Source: Gaeumannomyces sp. JS-464
Taxonomy: Eukaryota > Ascomycota > Sordariomycetes > Magnaporthales > Magnaporthaceae
Length of the DNA: 64,000 bases
Reading direction: 5' to 3'
Assembly: GCA_002197995.1 (NCBI GenBank)
Contig: NGZR01000004.1
Span: 2,046,001 to 2,110,000, forward strand
The notes below the pieces were generated by a model that made no database searches, was not told the DNA's origin, and saw only the letters and a list, made by a program, of their open reading frames with translations. A program made the position numbers and the translations under genes. Below are positions 9,842 to 20,819 of this stretch, piece by piece; the stretch's first letter is position 1, and each line of letters starts with the position of its first letter.

Positions 9842-12800
9842 GGCTTCCTATAGACCAAGTAACCTGCTCAAGGAAGGGAGGAGAGGCTAGAAAAGGATGG
9901 CAACAAACGAAGCCGTCCTGCAGCCCCGGTGTTGTAGAAAGGAAAAAAGAAAAGAAGAAAAGGGTAGGGGAAAAAAGGACGACTAAGCGTCAAGAGAAGT
10001 GAAGAAAATAGGGTGAAGAGAAGAGAACGTAAAGTCAAGAGAAAACTACAAGAAAGAAACGAAGCACGCCCAGGACCATCATATGGAAAGACGGCCAGGC
10101 ATGGTCTTACCAAGAAATGGCTGGGTAGTATTTTGGGAGATCAACCGCCTTAATACAAGCTTATAGCACACGACAGCGTTCCATCTCGCAGGGCAAGAAT
10201 ATCCGCGCTTGGCGTCGAAGCGTTTTTTTTTTTCTTTGCTTCCAACGGCAAGTCGAAGAGTGATGGGGTTCCACAGTTGTATTTACGACCTAAGGCCAGG
10301 GAGGCTTGCACCGCTTGGGAGGGCCGGCCTGGAAGGTTGCGATGTACGTCCAGGAAGGGAAAATGGACGATGAAGAAAGACAAAAAAGACAGCCGCAACC
10401 GCAAAAAAAAGGGGGGCAGCCGAGAGAATGGAGCCGGGTATGTTTTGGCTAGGAGACAGGGAGTCGGGGAACAAGGGCCTCTGCAGCTGGGGAGACAGCC
10501 CTGGTGGCACACGCCCCCTTGCGGCGCCCTCAATCCCTGCGAGATGCTGGCGCGACCAGCGGCGGGCCTTGTCGGACGGAAGCACGGAATACGCCCACTG
10601 CCCATAAATGCTCTACAATTGTGAGACCGTGGGCATGAGAGGGCAGCACAGGCCAGCGCTCCCCGACTCGGGCGAGGCGGCAGGGGGGTGCCCCTGGGGG
10701 TGTTTCCAGTGTCTCCAGGGCCTGCGCTCTTTGGGCGAGAAGGGCGAAAACGAAGAGAGTAGCATGGTTTCGCGCCGAGCTAAGCTTCATCGCCAGCTTC
10801 GCACCAGATCTTGGCAAAGAGAGATGGCAGGGCGAGGCGGCTGGCGGCGGCTGCAATGGCAGCAGACGAGCAGGCGTACCCGAAGAAGGCTTGGCTTGGC
10901 GCTCGGCGTCCGATCCCATTCAAGGTTCGACCCGAGTGACGTCCTGTCTTGTGTCGGCGGTTACGCACTCGGCAGCAGAAAGATGCGTTGACTTTCTATG
11001 CTCAATGCTGCCACCTAGAATTGCGCCTCGACCTAGGTAAGGTAGGCACGACGGGCGGCTCCTGCCACACCACCAGACCCCAGTGCATATGCAGCGCGTG
11101 GCCAGGGCACGACCGCCCAATGGGGCCCCGGGGATTTCGGTAACTAAGTTGTTTCGACCCAGGAAGGCGAGAACAAGGTTGAAAGTGTCCGGCAGATTGG
11201 AACTACCGGAGCGTGCGTCGGCCAGGGACAGGAGCCAAAGAGAGACTAGAAATTTGAAATACCTGAGTGGAGAGGCTGCCCCGTGAAACAGCACGCCCCA
11301 CGCGACGCGGGCTGGGCTGGTAGCCACAGTAAGTCGTTTGCTGGCACCATCCTAGTTGAAAAGTCAATGGCAATGACGACGTTATTCGATGGAGTCGGCT
11401 GGACTTGTGATTTTGATAAACGGAGAATTCAAGTGCGCTTGTATGTGTAGAGGTAGGCATTTTACTCACGTGCCTCGGTAGGTGGTATCCAAGGAGGATT
11501 GTAATGGTCGTCGTTGATGCAAGGTGGGTACGCCTTGGCCTCAACTCGATACTCCCGATGCTTTATTTGTTTGGCCTTTCTCGTCGCGCGTGCGTGCGGT
11601 GTGCAAGGGGACCAATCAAAGTATCGACGTCTATTCTAAAAACTACCTAAGTATCGATGTCTATTATAAAAACTACCTAGAGCACCCCGGTATATCGACA
11701 AACTCCCAATAATATCTCCAGACACCAAGACATGGGGGAGACCAAGTCGGCCGTGGCGTCGTCTTGGTGCAGACGATCCAGATCTGATTGCATTTGCTTG
11801 GTTCTCTTGGCCGCCCGGGGAAAAGGGGAAGATACGACGTGACAACTTTCCCTAAGGGGTAAGTACCTTGGTCAGCAGGATCCCGTTGATCGCCCTGTCA
11901 TAAATGGCTCCTCTCTCTCTCCTCCTGTCGCCAAAATGGACTCCTCCAGCCGGAAACTAGCGAGGTTGCAGTGGATGGCGCACCCCGAGTAAGAGCACGG
12001 GGCGAGCGGTGCTAGAGCCGAGAAGATGAAATGCTTCAAACACAAGATCGGCCTTGGCGGCCAGCATGGTGCTACCGTGCTCACCGTTTGCCACCTGAGC
12101 GCCACTCTGCAAGAGCCTCCTCTGACGCTTGGCGCCCCACCCAGCACGGCTCATCCGTCTTCCGAGCTGCCCTCGTCGAAACAGCCAGCTGCGCATAACA
12201 CGCTATTGGTCAGTTGCTCGTGCTGCAGCCTTGGCAGGGAAGGAGCCTCCACTTCGGGCCGCCGCTGCTCGCAACCTCTGGCCCTTCCCATAGGTTTGTT
12301 CGACAGTCTTCCCGCCTGCTCGGGGTCGCGGCTGAGAGCCGGAGCCTGTCGTGGACCCCTGGCGCCCGGCTGCTGTTGCTTGTTTTAATCGATCGATCTA
12401 TAGTGTAGGGGTTTGGCTTGTTTGTGCTCTGAGCTGTCCGGTCTGGTGGACCGCAATCACACCACGCGACCCGACCTCAAGGTCATGTCGAATAAAGATT
12501 CCCACGGCGGTGGGGACGGCCGTGTGCTGCCTCTCTGCTGCCTCTTGCCCAGGCGTCAGGTTGCCAAGCCAAGAGATTGCTATCGCGACCCATATGGACG
12601 CCAGATATTGCCCTGGGACCCCCGCAATTGCCGGCTAGACTTGACCGACTTTTGGCTGCTGTCGAGGCCTGTAGGGCGAGCACACCACCCACATGCTCAA
12701 ACGCGAGCGCTGTGATTTGCTCGCACAACAACTGCGGCCAGGGGCCTCTTCCCTGTCGCCCCCTAATCCGGCCTTCGTCGAGCTGCGTGGGTGACATTCC

Positions 12801-13181
12801 CCGCGTCCACTTGCCCATCGCCGTCGTGCAGCGCAGTACCGGTCGCTAGCGTGACGGAAATCGAGGTGGCCGCTCGTCAGATTGCATGGGGACGGGGCTG
12901 CAGTCGGGCTACAGAACATGGCAAATTTTCTTTTGCCTCCATAGTTGGAGGCCTGTCTCCTCTTTTGCGCCGGCGCTAGTGTTGCTTGTTCGTTCATAAG
13001 GGTGCGAGATCCGGCTCCGGCCCTTGGGGTCTGGCGTTTGATGGCCGTTGTCTCCCGCATCTTTCTTCGCGACTCTTGAGATCGAAGCAGACACTCACTC
13101 GGCGCTTGCGAGCGATATTTGCCCTCGCTCCTCGGGCCTCTACCCAAAGACCGTATCGTTGCCAAGCAGAGCCCTGCCGAT
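9842..13181. other. Divergent 3.3-kb spacer between the two metal-transporter genes
   Basis: Upstream of both the minus-strand ZIP importer and the plus-strand CDF gene. The ZIP-proximal part is A/G-rich on the plus strand (9890-10050), and the middle holds a 30-bp tandem duplication at 11621. Open frames are short and not protein-like. It should contain both promoters and, from 13.0 kb, the leader of the CDF transcript. I could not identify a convincing zinc-responsive element by eye. Confidence 0.5.
11621..11680. repeat. 30-bp tandem duplication
   Basis: Two adjacent 30-bp copies beginning GTATCGAYGTCTATT and ending AAAAACTACCTAR, differing at three positions. It lies in the spacer between the metal transporter genes. 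Confidence 0.85.
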
Positions 13182-15884
13182 ATGTCTGGTCAGCCGGGAA
13201 AAGCTTCCACGGCAACAGGTATGTACAATGTAAACAGAACAGGCCCAATTCGTCTCGTCTTGTCTGGGCGCGCTTGCGATGCCCTTTTTCTACTCTGTCT
13301 TTCTTCTCTGTTTCTATTTTGCCCACTGCTCTTTATCGCAAACCTCGGATGCGTTTCGAGCCGGGGCTTGTCAAGGCCAAATCGTTCACTGCCACATCTG
13401 TCAAGGCCGCACCTCTGCTTTGGCCCAACCCTGTCTGCCGTCGTACCCAGACGGCGTGCCCGACAAGCAGATCATTATTATTATTTGCCACAAGGCAAGT
13501 GTGGACGTTGCTGATCAGGAACCCACAGCTGCTGCTGCCGTCGCCCAGGATGATTCTATCCGCCCAGCAAGCCCCGGCGTTGGAGCCGCGCCGGCTGTAG
13601 AGAACATCGCAGGCGCCGCTGCCGGCCCGGAGCCGACTCTGGTGGACGAGAAGAAGAAGGAATTCACCGCCCCGTCGGTTCGCGCCGACACGAGCGGCAG
13701 CGCAATCATGTCCGACCCCCTGAACTTTGGCCAGCACCGTCGTGCCAACGTCAGCCGCCGTCAGATGAAGATTGATCACCCCAACGGCAACAAGAAAAAG
13801 CTCAAGAAGTTCTACAACAGACAGAACGAGCTGATCGATCAGTATGTTTGTCTTCAAGTTACTTCGCCCTTTTTTGTTCATATTTCCCATTTCGGTCTTC
13901 CCTTCCTGCTGTGATGAACATGCAACCCTGTTTGGGAAGGCCCTTCGTCTAGTCTCGCAGGCTCGGCCGGACTTGCGCGTCTTGCTTAGCCCTGGCGGAC
14001 CACCGGGAAGGCCAAAGATGGCGTGCAGTCAAAATATGTGTAATGCTAAGAATAGCTGCTTGGAAAAGGTTCCTTGGCGCCGACGACGAGGAGCAAAAAC
14101 TCTCGAGGAAGATGCCCGTGTGGCACCCAAGATCAAGTTTGCCGTTAACGCCTCCTTCACCGTCAACTTTTGTCTCTTCGTCATCCAGCTCTATGCTGCC
14201 ATCTCGACAGGATCGCTCTCCGTATGTGGTGCACCCCGATGCAGGCAGACCTTACATGCCCCTGGTTGGGAGGGACCGACTATACTGATACGAATGTTAA
14301 CCTATGACATTTTTGGGTGACTTTTTAGCTTTTTGCCACGACCGCCGATGCATTTGTAGGTTTCCCGTCTCCGAGGAGGCCCAAGTGTAGCCCCATCAGC
14401 AGCTTATTGACGCGCAGTGATATCGATAGATGGATCTCGTCTCATCCTTCGTGATGCTCGTAACATCGAGATTGGCTGCCAGGCCTAGCATTTACAAATA
14501 CCCAGTTGTTAGTATTGCTTCTCGCCTCCCAGTCTAGGCACCAACCCAGGCGTTTGCTTGGACCTCCGTCCTTGACGGCCAGGGATATGCCAGCAAAAAG
14601 TCGTCGGGCTAATCCAGGACTCTCTCTTGCGCCGGACAGGGTCGTACCAGGATCGAGACCATCGGCATCATCCTATTCTGCGCCCTCATGACTACTGTTG
14701 CTATACAGCTTCTGGTAAGAACAGACCCTGCAACTAAGCCAACCCCTGACAATCGTGACGCCATCACTCCAGACTGCAATGCACTCTGCGGGATGCCGAG
14801 CTGACCAGCGATCACATTCAGATTGAATCGGGTCGGACGCTAGGCAGAGGTCAGCATGACTCCGAGGAGCTGAAGATCGTTCCCATCGTCTTCATTGCTG
14901 TTGCCAGTAAGTTTGTCATTTTTTGGGGCCATGGTCAACGGGGCTGTGCATGAACGGATGGATTACTCACCCCGGGTGCCTGCCTTAGTCTTTGCCAAGG
15001 GCTCTTTGATGGTTTTCTGTCTGTTTTATCGGAAATACCCATCGGTCCATGTCTTCTACGTAAGTTCTCCCTACCTACCGAGCCGGGCCCTCCCGCCGTG
15101 CGCCACGGACGTCCGACTCTGACAAAGGGCGTGTGCTTCATCAGATCGACCACCGCAACGATATTGCAGTCAACTCGTTTGGTCTGATCATGGCCATCGT
15201 GGGCGAGAAGGTCGTGTGGTACCTGGACCCGATCGGCGCCATCTGCATCGCGCTCCTGATCCTCTTCTCGTGGGTCTCGAACGCCTTTGAGCAGGTCTGG
15301 CTGCTGGTCGGCAAGTCCGCGCCCAGGGATTTCATCTCCAAGCTTATCTACATGTCGATGACTCACGACGAGCAGATCCTCAAGGTCGACACGGTAAGTT
15401 TATCTGTTCCCGCGCGTACCTACCTTCATCCGAGATGCGGGAGGTTTGTGTCTGCATCCTGACTGACACGGCGGCGATCAAACCAAACAATAGTGCCGCG
15501 CGTACCACGCCGGACAGCGGTAGGTTTTTGTATTTCCTTATGCATTTTTTCCTCCTCTTTTAACTGGGTGGTTTAAAGCTCATGTTTTATTTTGTTAGGT
15601 ACTACGTCGAGGTCGACATTGTCATGGACGACGAGACCCCCCTGAGGATATCGCACGACGTCAGCCAGACGCTGCAGCGCAAGCTGGAGGGCCTGGCAGA
15701 CGTTGAGAGGGCCTTTGTGCATGTCGACTACGAGCACGAGCATGACGTTCATGAGGAGCACAAGCCTCTTTACGAGATCAAGAAGAAGAACAAGAGGACC
15801 CTGCGCGAGATCTTCCTCGGAGCCAAGACCAAGGTCGAGGGCGACGCCCCTGCCGTCTCTGCGGCTGCCTCCAAGAAGGTATGA
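13182..15884 (+). CDS. Cation diffusion facilitator (CDF), DxxxD type, probable Mn2+ transporter; apparent frameshift
   Basis: I resolve eleven exons: 13182-13218, 13529-13841, 14069-14221, 14329-14355 (27 nt), 14430-14507, 14640-14714, 14822-14906, 14989-15059, 15145-15393, 15494-15519 (26 nt) and 15599-15884, all with GT-AG borders. The expected product is about 466 residues. The disordered N-terminus leads to KKLKKFYNRQNELIDQ and FLGADDEEQ, then six membrane segments with APKIKFAVNASF, DAFMD in TM2 and DHRND in TM5, and a cytoplasmic C-terminal domain (YYVEVDIVMDD, HVDYEHEH). The DxxxD pairs are the signature of manganese-type CDFs (plant MTP8-11 group), not zinc-type HxxxD; the substrate is inferred. 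The frame breaks by one base at the A-run 14095-14099, between DDEEQ and LEEDARVAPK. An alternative acceptor at 14055 keeps the frame but replaces that conserved block. Confidence 0.85.
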
Positions 15885-16484
15885 TGAAGGGATTTAGAGC
15901 GTGTCAAGGACGTGTGCTTTAATCAGCCACCGGGGAAGGGCAACTGTCGGATCCGAAAAAGGGACGGGGAATTGATACCACCATACGGGACTATACTTTT
16001 GTTCATTTATTTAATTTAGACTTAGGGTAATCATAGAGCTTCCAGCTTGCGCGGGCTTGTAAGTAGGGGGCTTTAGTATTACTTGGTAGACTTATGGCAT
16101 TCCCTCGCCGTTAAGTAGGTTAATGGTAAGGTAATGAGAGCAACTGGGGTGCTTCCCACTTGCCAGTATTTTGTCTATGCCGCCATTGTTCTGGACTGAG
16201 TTGTGAGCGCAGGTTATCCAATCTACGCCCCGAGCTTCAACGGAAATTTTGAGGGGATTTCCATCCCGTTTCGTGCAGCAAAGCCCCACTCAAGCTCGAC
16301 AACAGAGTGCCCCTCATCACTTGCCCGTTTCGGTAGCTCCACCCACCATCACGCCACTCAACGGCGGATTGGCGTCGGGCCAATTGCGTCGCCGGTATTT
16401 CGTGCAGCTTTTTAGCTTGTCGCCCATTCCGGCATCACGCAAAGCTCTCCTTGTGCCGCCGGGAGCTGCCTGAGTGTCGCAACC
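15885..16484. other. Intergenic region, CDF to COX15
   Basis: Both neighbours are on the plus strand, so this is the CDF 3' end (AT-rich, 15.99-16.14 kb) followed by the COX15 promoter. No other gene is seen. Confidence 0.5.
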
Positions 16485-18067
16485 ATGTCCTTCATACACA
16501 CTGGCATGCCTCGGGTGCTGGCCAGGCTATCGACCCCATCCTTTGTCTGCCGCCAATGCCTCCGCCAGCAAAGGCCGTCGCCGCCGCCGCCGCCAGTGCG
16601 CCTTGTGCGGTCCGCAAACCTGGCGCGGAGCTTCGCCTCGGGGAGGACAGCCTCCGCCACGGCGCCGCGGACCACGCTGCGAGCCAGCTGGTCCCTGGGC
16701 GGGAGCAAGGCGTTTAGCAGCGCCGCGCCCGGGGCGACTGCTTCGGCGGCTTCGGGGAGCGCCAGCTCGTTCCCCGAGACCAACTCGAAGGCCGTGGGCA
16801 TCTGGCTCATCGGAAGCGCCGTCAGCGTGTTCGGGATCGTCGTTTTCGGTGGCCTGACACGACTTACGGAGTCCGGGTGAGCGAGGCCCAGACCTAGGTC
16901 CCTTGCGCTGCCTCTCTCCCCAGACTGCTAACGGCTCATGCCTCCTCCTCCTCCTCCTCCCCGCAGTCTGAGCATCACCGAGTGGCGGCCCGTGACGGGC
17001 TCCCTGCCTCCGCGCAGCGACGACGACTGGGAGTCCGAGTTTGCAAAGTACCGCGCCTCGCCCGAGTTCGCACTGCTCAACTCCAAGATGACGCTGGACG
17101 AGTTCAAGAAGATCTACTACATGGAGTGGACGCACCGGCTCTGGGGCCGCGTCATCGGCCTGACGTTTGTGCTGCCATCTGTCTACTTTGTCGCCCGCCG
17201 CCGCGTCACGCGCCGCATGGCTTTCAACCTGGCGGGTATCAGCGCCCTCATCGGCTTCCAGGGCTTCATCGGCTGGTGGATGGTCAAGTCGGGCCTGCGC
17301 GACGACCTCTTCGCCCCGGCTCCCACCCCCGCGTCTCCCAGTACCGCCTGACGGCCCACCTGGGCACCGCCTTCGTGTGCTACTCGTGGATGCTGCTCTC
17401 GGGCCTCTCGGCCCTGCGCACCCGCCGCTTCGTCGCCGACCCGGCCGCCGCCGCCCGCCTGGTCGAGCAGCTGCGCAGCCCCGCCCTGCGCGCCTTCTCG
17501 CGCTCCGCCCACGCCGTGGCCGCCCTCGTCTTCGTCACCGCCATGTCGGGCGCCCTCGTCGCGGGGCTCGACGCGGGGCTCATCTACAACGAGTTCCCCA
17601 TGATGGGCAACGGCCTGACCCCGCCATGGCCCGAGCTGTTCGACTGCTTCTACAGCCGCTGCGACGACGGCTCGGACCTGTGGTGGCGCAACGCCCTCGA
17701 GAACCCGAGCCTCGTCCAGCTCGACCACCGCGCCCTGGCCGTCACCACCTTTTGCGCCGTCGTCGCCCTGTTTGCCTACTCGCGCACCGCCCGCGTCGCC
17801 GCCGCCATGCCCCCCGCCGTCCGCAAGGGCACCATGGGCGTCCTGCACTTGGCCGTCGCCCAGGTCGCCCTGGGCATCAGCACCCTCATCTACATGGTGC
17901 CCACCCACCTCGCCGCCACCCACCAGGCCGGCGCCCTGGCCCTGCTGACCGGCTCCCTGGTGCTTCTGCACCGCATGCGCGTCTCAAAGTCCACCGTCGC
18001 CCTGGTCCAGAGGCGCCTCCTGCAGGCCTCCAAGGGCGCTGCTCCTCTGCCCCCGAAGCGACTTTGA
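16485..18067 (+). CDS. COX15: COX15, mitochondrial haem A synthase; apparent one-base frameshift
   Basis: Exons 16485-16876 and 16967-18067 flank a 90-nt intron (TCCGG|GTGAGC ... CCGCAG|T). The product, about 497 residues, converts haem O to haem A for cytochrome c oxidase in the inner mitochondrial membrane. An Arg/Ser-rich presequence fills the first ~90 residues. Then come IWLIGSAVSVFGIVVFGGLT and RLTESGLSITEWRPVTG (TM1 and first loop), MEWTHRLWGR, TAHLGTAFVCYSWMLLSGLS, LDAGLIYNEFPMMG, VQLDHRALAV and PTHLAATHQAGALAL; the four His in these segments are the expected haem ligands. The reading frame changes at the C-run 17314-17317: DDLFA ends one frame and PGSHPRVSQYR begins the next, and one extra C joins them exactly. 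I take this as a missing base, not an intron, because the conserved stretch is continuous across it. Confidence 0.92.
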
Positions 18068-18602
18068 GCACACGAGGCGTCCGTTTCGTTGTTGTAACCA
18101 TGGAATGTTGGCGTAAATGTCAGGAACTTTGGGTGCGCGAATGGTTATAGAAGCAGCGGTTACATAATGAATCTTTGGGGATGTAAACTAAAGGAATTTC
18201 GGTCTATACCCAGGTGCCAAAGCAAGTTTTGAATTTGTACACTATACCTTTTAAAATCTCCATCCATACCTACACCCACCTAGGTAGGTACCTAGGTAGG
18301 TAGCGCCCGATGCGAGGAATCATAATCTCATTCTTCCTTTTCTGTCTTTTATCCCTCATTGCTGTCGTCTGTCGGTGAGCGTACAATGAAGCGAGGTGCG
18401 GCGCCCGACAACCTCCGGCGAGCCAAGTTAAACCGGCTCGCAACGTGATACTGATACGGTTGTTCTTGTTGTGCTTCTAGCGAACTATAAAGTGTATCTT
18501 TACTCTTGACTCTAGACGTGAAATCGCCTCGTCGCTTTACGACGTAGATGCTCATCACAGAAACCCCGAACTTTTTTTTTTCATTTTCATATTTTTGTTC
18601 AC
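18068..18602. other. Convergent intergenic region with a CCTAGGTA repeat
   Basis: Between the COX15 stop and the KRS1 stop. It is AT-rich and holds a 24-bp direct repeat of CCTAGGTAGGTA at 18279-18302, which is nearly palindromic. A T-run at 18571 lies just beyond the KRS1 stop and is probably part of its 3' end. Confidence 0.55.
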
Positions 18603-20819
18603 TTACTTGTGAGCTATAAGTGCGTAAATATTAGCACTGACTCGGTAACTCTTGGGGATATGTCCCTATCCGCTGCTGTTTCTATGAGTGACTTACCGAT
18701 ACCCTCCTCCGGAAGGGGCTCGACGTTGGTAAGCTCGGCGGCGAACTTCTCAGGGGGACCGTTCTTCTCATCCTTCATGAACGGGAAGCCCAGCACCTCC
18801 CTGATGGTGTAGTTGTCTGTCAGGAACATGGTCAAGCGATCGATACCGAGACCCTACGGCACATATGTTTTGTCAGCTTCCCATCCGCTCATTCCCTCAC
18901 TATGGAAATAAACTGGCTTGGTTCAGACTCACCCATCCTCCAGTCGGCGGCAGGCCGTACTCGAGCGAGCGCAGGAAGTTCTCGTCAATCATCTGTGCCT
19001 CATTGTCTCCCTGGGCCTTCTGGCGTGCTTGCTGTGGGGTTGTTAGAACGCCGAATCTCGGTTGCGAGATGCCAGTCATAGACCGTCAATGGGAAGGAGA
19101 GAATTAGGTGCACGACAGTCACTCACCTCCTCAAACCTCATCCTCTGGTCGAAAGGGTTGTTCAACTCGGTGTAGGCGTTGCAAATCTCCTTCTTGCAGA
19201 CAAAGCCCTCAAAGCGCTCGCAGATACCCTTTTCAGTGCGGTGGTACTTGGCAAGGGGCGACATCATCTGCGGGTGCTCCATCAGGAACGTCGGGTTGAT
19301 GCACGTCTCCTCGAGGTACTCGCCAATCAGCTTGTCCAGCATGCGGGCGTTGGTCAGGGGCGGCGTGCACTCGATGTTCTTTTCCTTGAGCAGCGCCTGC
19401 AGGAAGACGTTGGTCTCGTCCGTGTGAAGCTGGTCGTAGGGCGGGAACTTCTTGCCCGTCAGCTTCTCCAGCTCCGGCATGATCTTGACACGCTTCCAGG
19501 GCCGCTCCCAGTTGACCTCGTACTTCTCGCCCGTCTGCAGCGTGTATGTGGTCTTGTAGCCGCCAGTAAGCTCCTTGACCAGGCCCGAGACCAGCTCCTC
19601 GGTGTAGTCCATGACGTCGTACATGTCGTAGTAGGCCGCGTACGTCTCGATGGTGGTGAACTCGGGGTTGTGCGTCAAGTCGACGCCCTCATTGCGGAAG
19701 TTCTTGCCGATCTCGAAGACCTTGCTGAAGCCGCCGACAATGAGCATCTTGAGGTACAGCTCAGGGGCGATACGCATGAACATGTCGATGTCGTAGTCGT
19801 TGTGGTGGGTGACGAAGGGCAGCGCAGTGGCACCTCCAGCAATAGCTGTCATCATGGGAGTCTCGACCTCGACGAAGCGGCGCTCATGGAAGAAGTCGCG
19901 GATGTACTTGATGATCCTGCTGCGCTGCCACATGACCTTGCGCGACCGATCGTTGAACATGAGGTCGAGGTAGCGCATCCGGAAGCGCTTCTCGCTGTCC
20001 GTGAAGCCGGAGCGCTCGTTGGGGAGCAGGTGCAGTGAGGGCGCCAGCTGGACGACCTCGGTCGCGAACAGGGACAGCTCTCCCTGCTCGCCCTTCTCCA
20101 GCTTCCCCTTAGGCGCAGTCCTGCCAGGGTAACCCACGATGCCGATGATGTCTCCCCTGCCCAGATGCTCATGCTGCTTGTCAAAGGGGACGCCGCCCTC
20201 CTTGACATACTGGGCCTGGCACATGATCTGCATCTTGGTGCCCGTGCTCACCGTGTCGGCGCCTGTCTTGATATCGTAGAAGATCAGCTTGGTGCCGGCC
20301 GAGCGCTTGGTGAAGATGCGGCCGGCTATCCTGATCTCCTTGGTCTTGTCGACATCGCCTGACTTGAGGTGGCCGAACTCGGCCTCGAACTTGGAGTCGT
20401 CGTAGTCGACGAGGAACTTGTGCGGGTAGGGGTTGGGCCCGGATGGGTCGTCGAGCATGGCCTTGGTCTCGCGGCTGCGCATCTCAAAGTACTGGTTCGG
20501 GTTGAGCTCCTGCTCGTCGGCAGCGGCAGCCTTCTTGGCGACGGCGGGCTTGGGCGGCGCCGCGGCGGCCTTCTTGGCCTTCTCCTCGGCCTTCTGGCGG
20601 GCCTTCTGCCGCCTCTTAAGCTCCGTCTTGGAGACCTATGCAGTGGCAAGCAACATGTTAGGCAAGGGGGCAAGAGGGGAAGGGCATGGGCACGGGCAGC
20701 AACAAGAGCGGGAGGAATTCCGTGTCGCGTGTTGCGCGCACCTTCTCGCCGGTGACCTCATCGAGGTGGAGGTTTTCCACCTGCTCAGTGGGCAGCGCCT
20801 GAGAGCTCGAGTCGGCCAT
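18603..20819 (-). CDS. KRS1: Lysyl-tRNA synthetase, cytosolic, class II
   Basis: Five exons join in frame to 617 residues: 20742-20819, 19127-20635, 18933-19031, 18697-18853 and an 11-nt last exon 18603-18613 that adds the ending AHK-stop. The enzyme charges tRNA-Lys in the cytosol. An Ala/Lys-rich N-terminal tail (typical of eukaryotic forms) precedes the OB-fold anticodon-binding domain ([20 protein letters not shown]). The class II core shows motif 1 near FVEVETPMM, motif 2 [18 protein letters not shown] and motif 3 [30 protein letters not shown] at 20819 is the only plausible start, with the second exon opening at [10 protein letters not shown]. The gene is fully in frame, unlike several neighbours. 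The short last exon is supported by a GTAAGT donor and a GCTAAT branch-like site before TTATAG. Confidence 0.95.

Noticed and set aside
10860..10940. tRNA-like B box (GGTTCGACCCG)
   Set aside because: No A box at proper spacing and no acceptor-stem pairing could be found.
13451..13528. Alternative exon 2 start of the CDF gene (acceptor at 13450)
   Set aside because: In frame but adds an Ile run with no family counterpart. The acceptor at 13528 follows a good branch-like CTGAT.
17281..17341. Possible intron in COX15 that would repair the frame
   Set aside because: It would delete conserved VKSGLRDDLF residues, and the donor GTCAAG is poor. A missing C explains it better.
19241..20038. 265-codon plus-strand open frame
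   Set aside because: Antisense shadow of KRS1, rich in Leu/Val/Asp with no motif.
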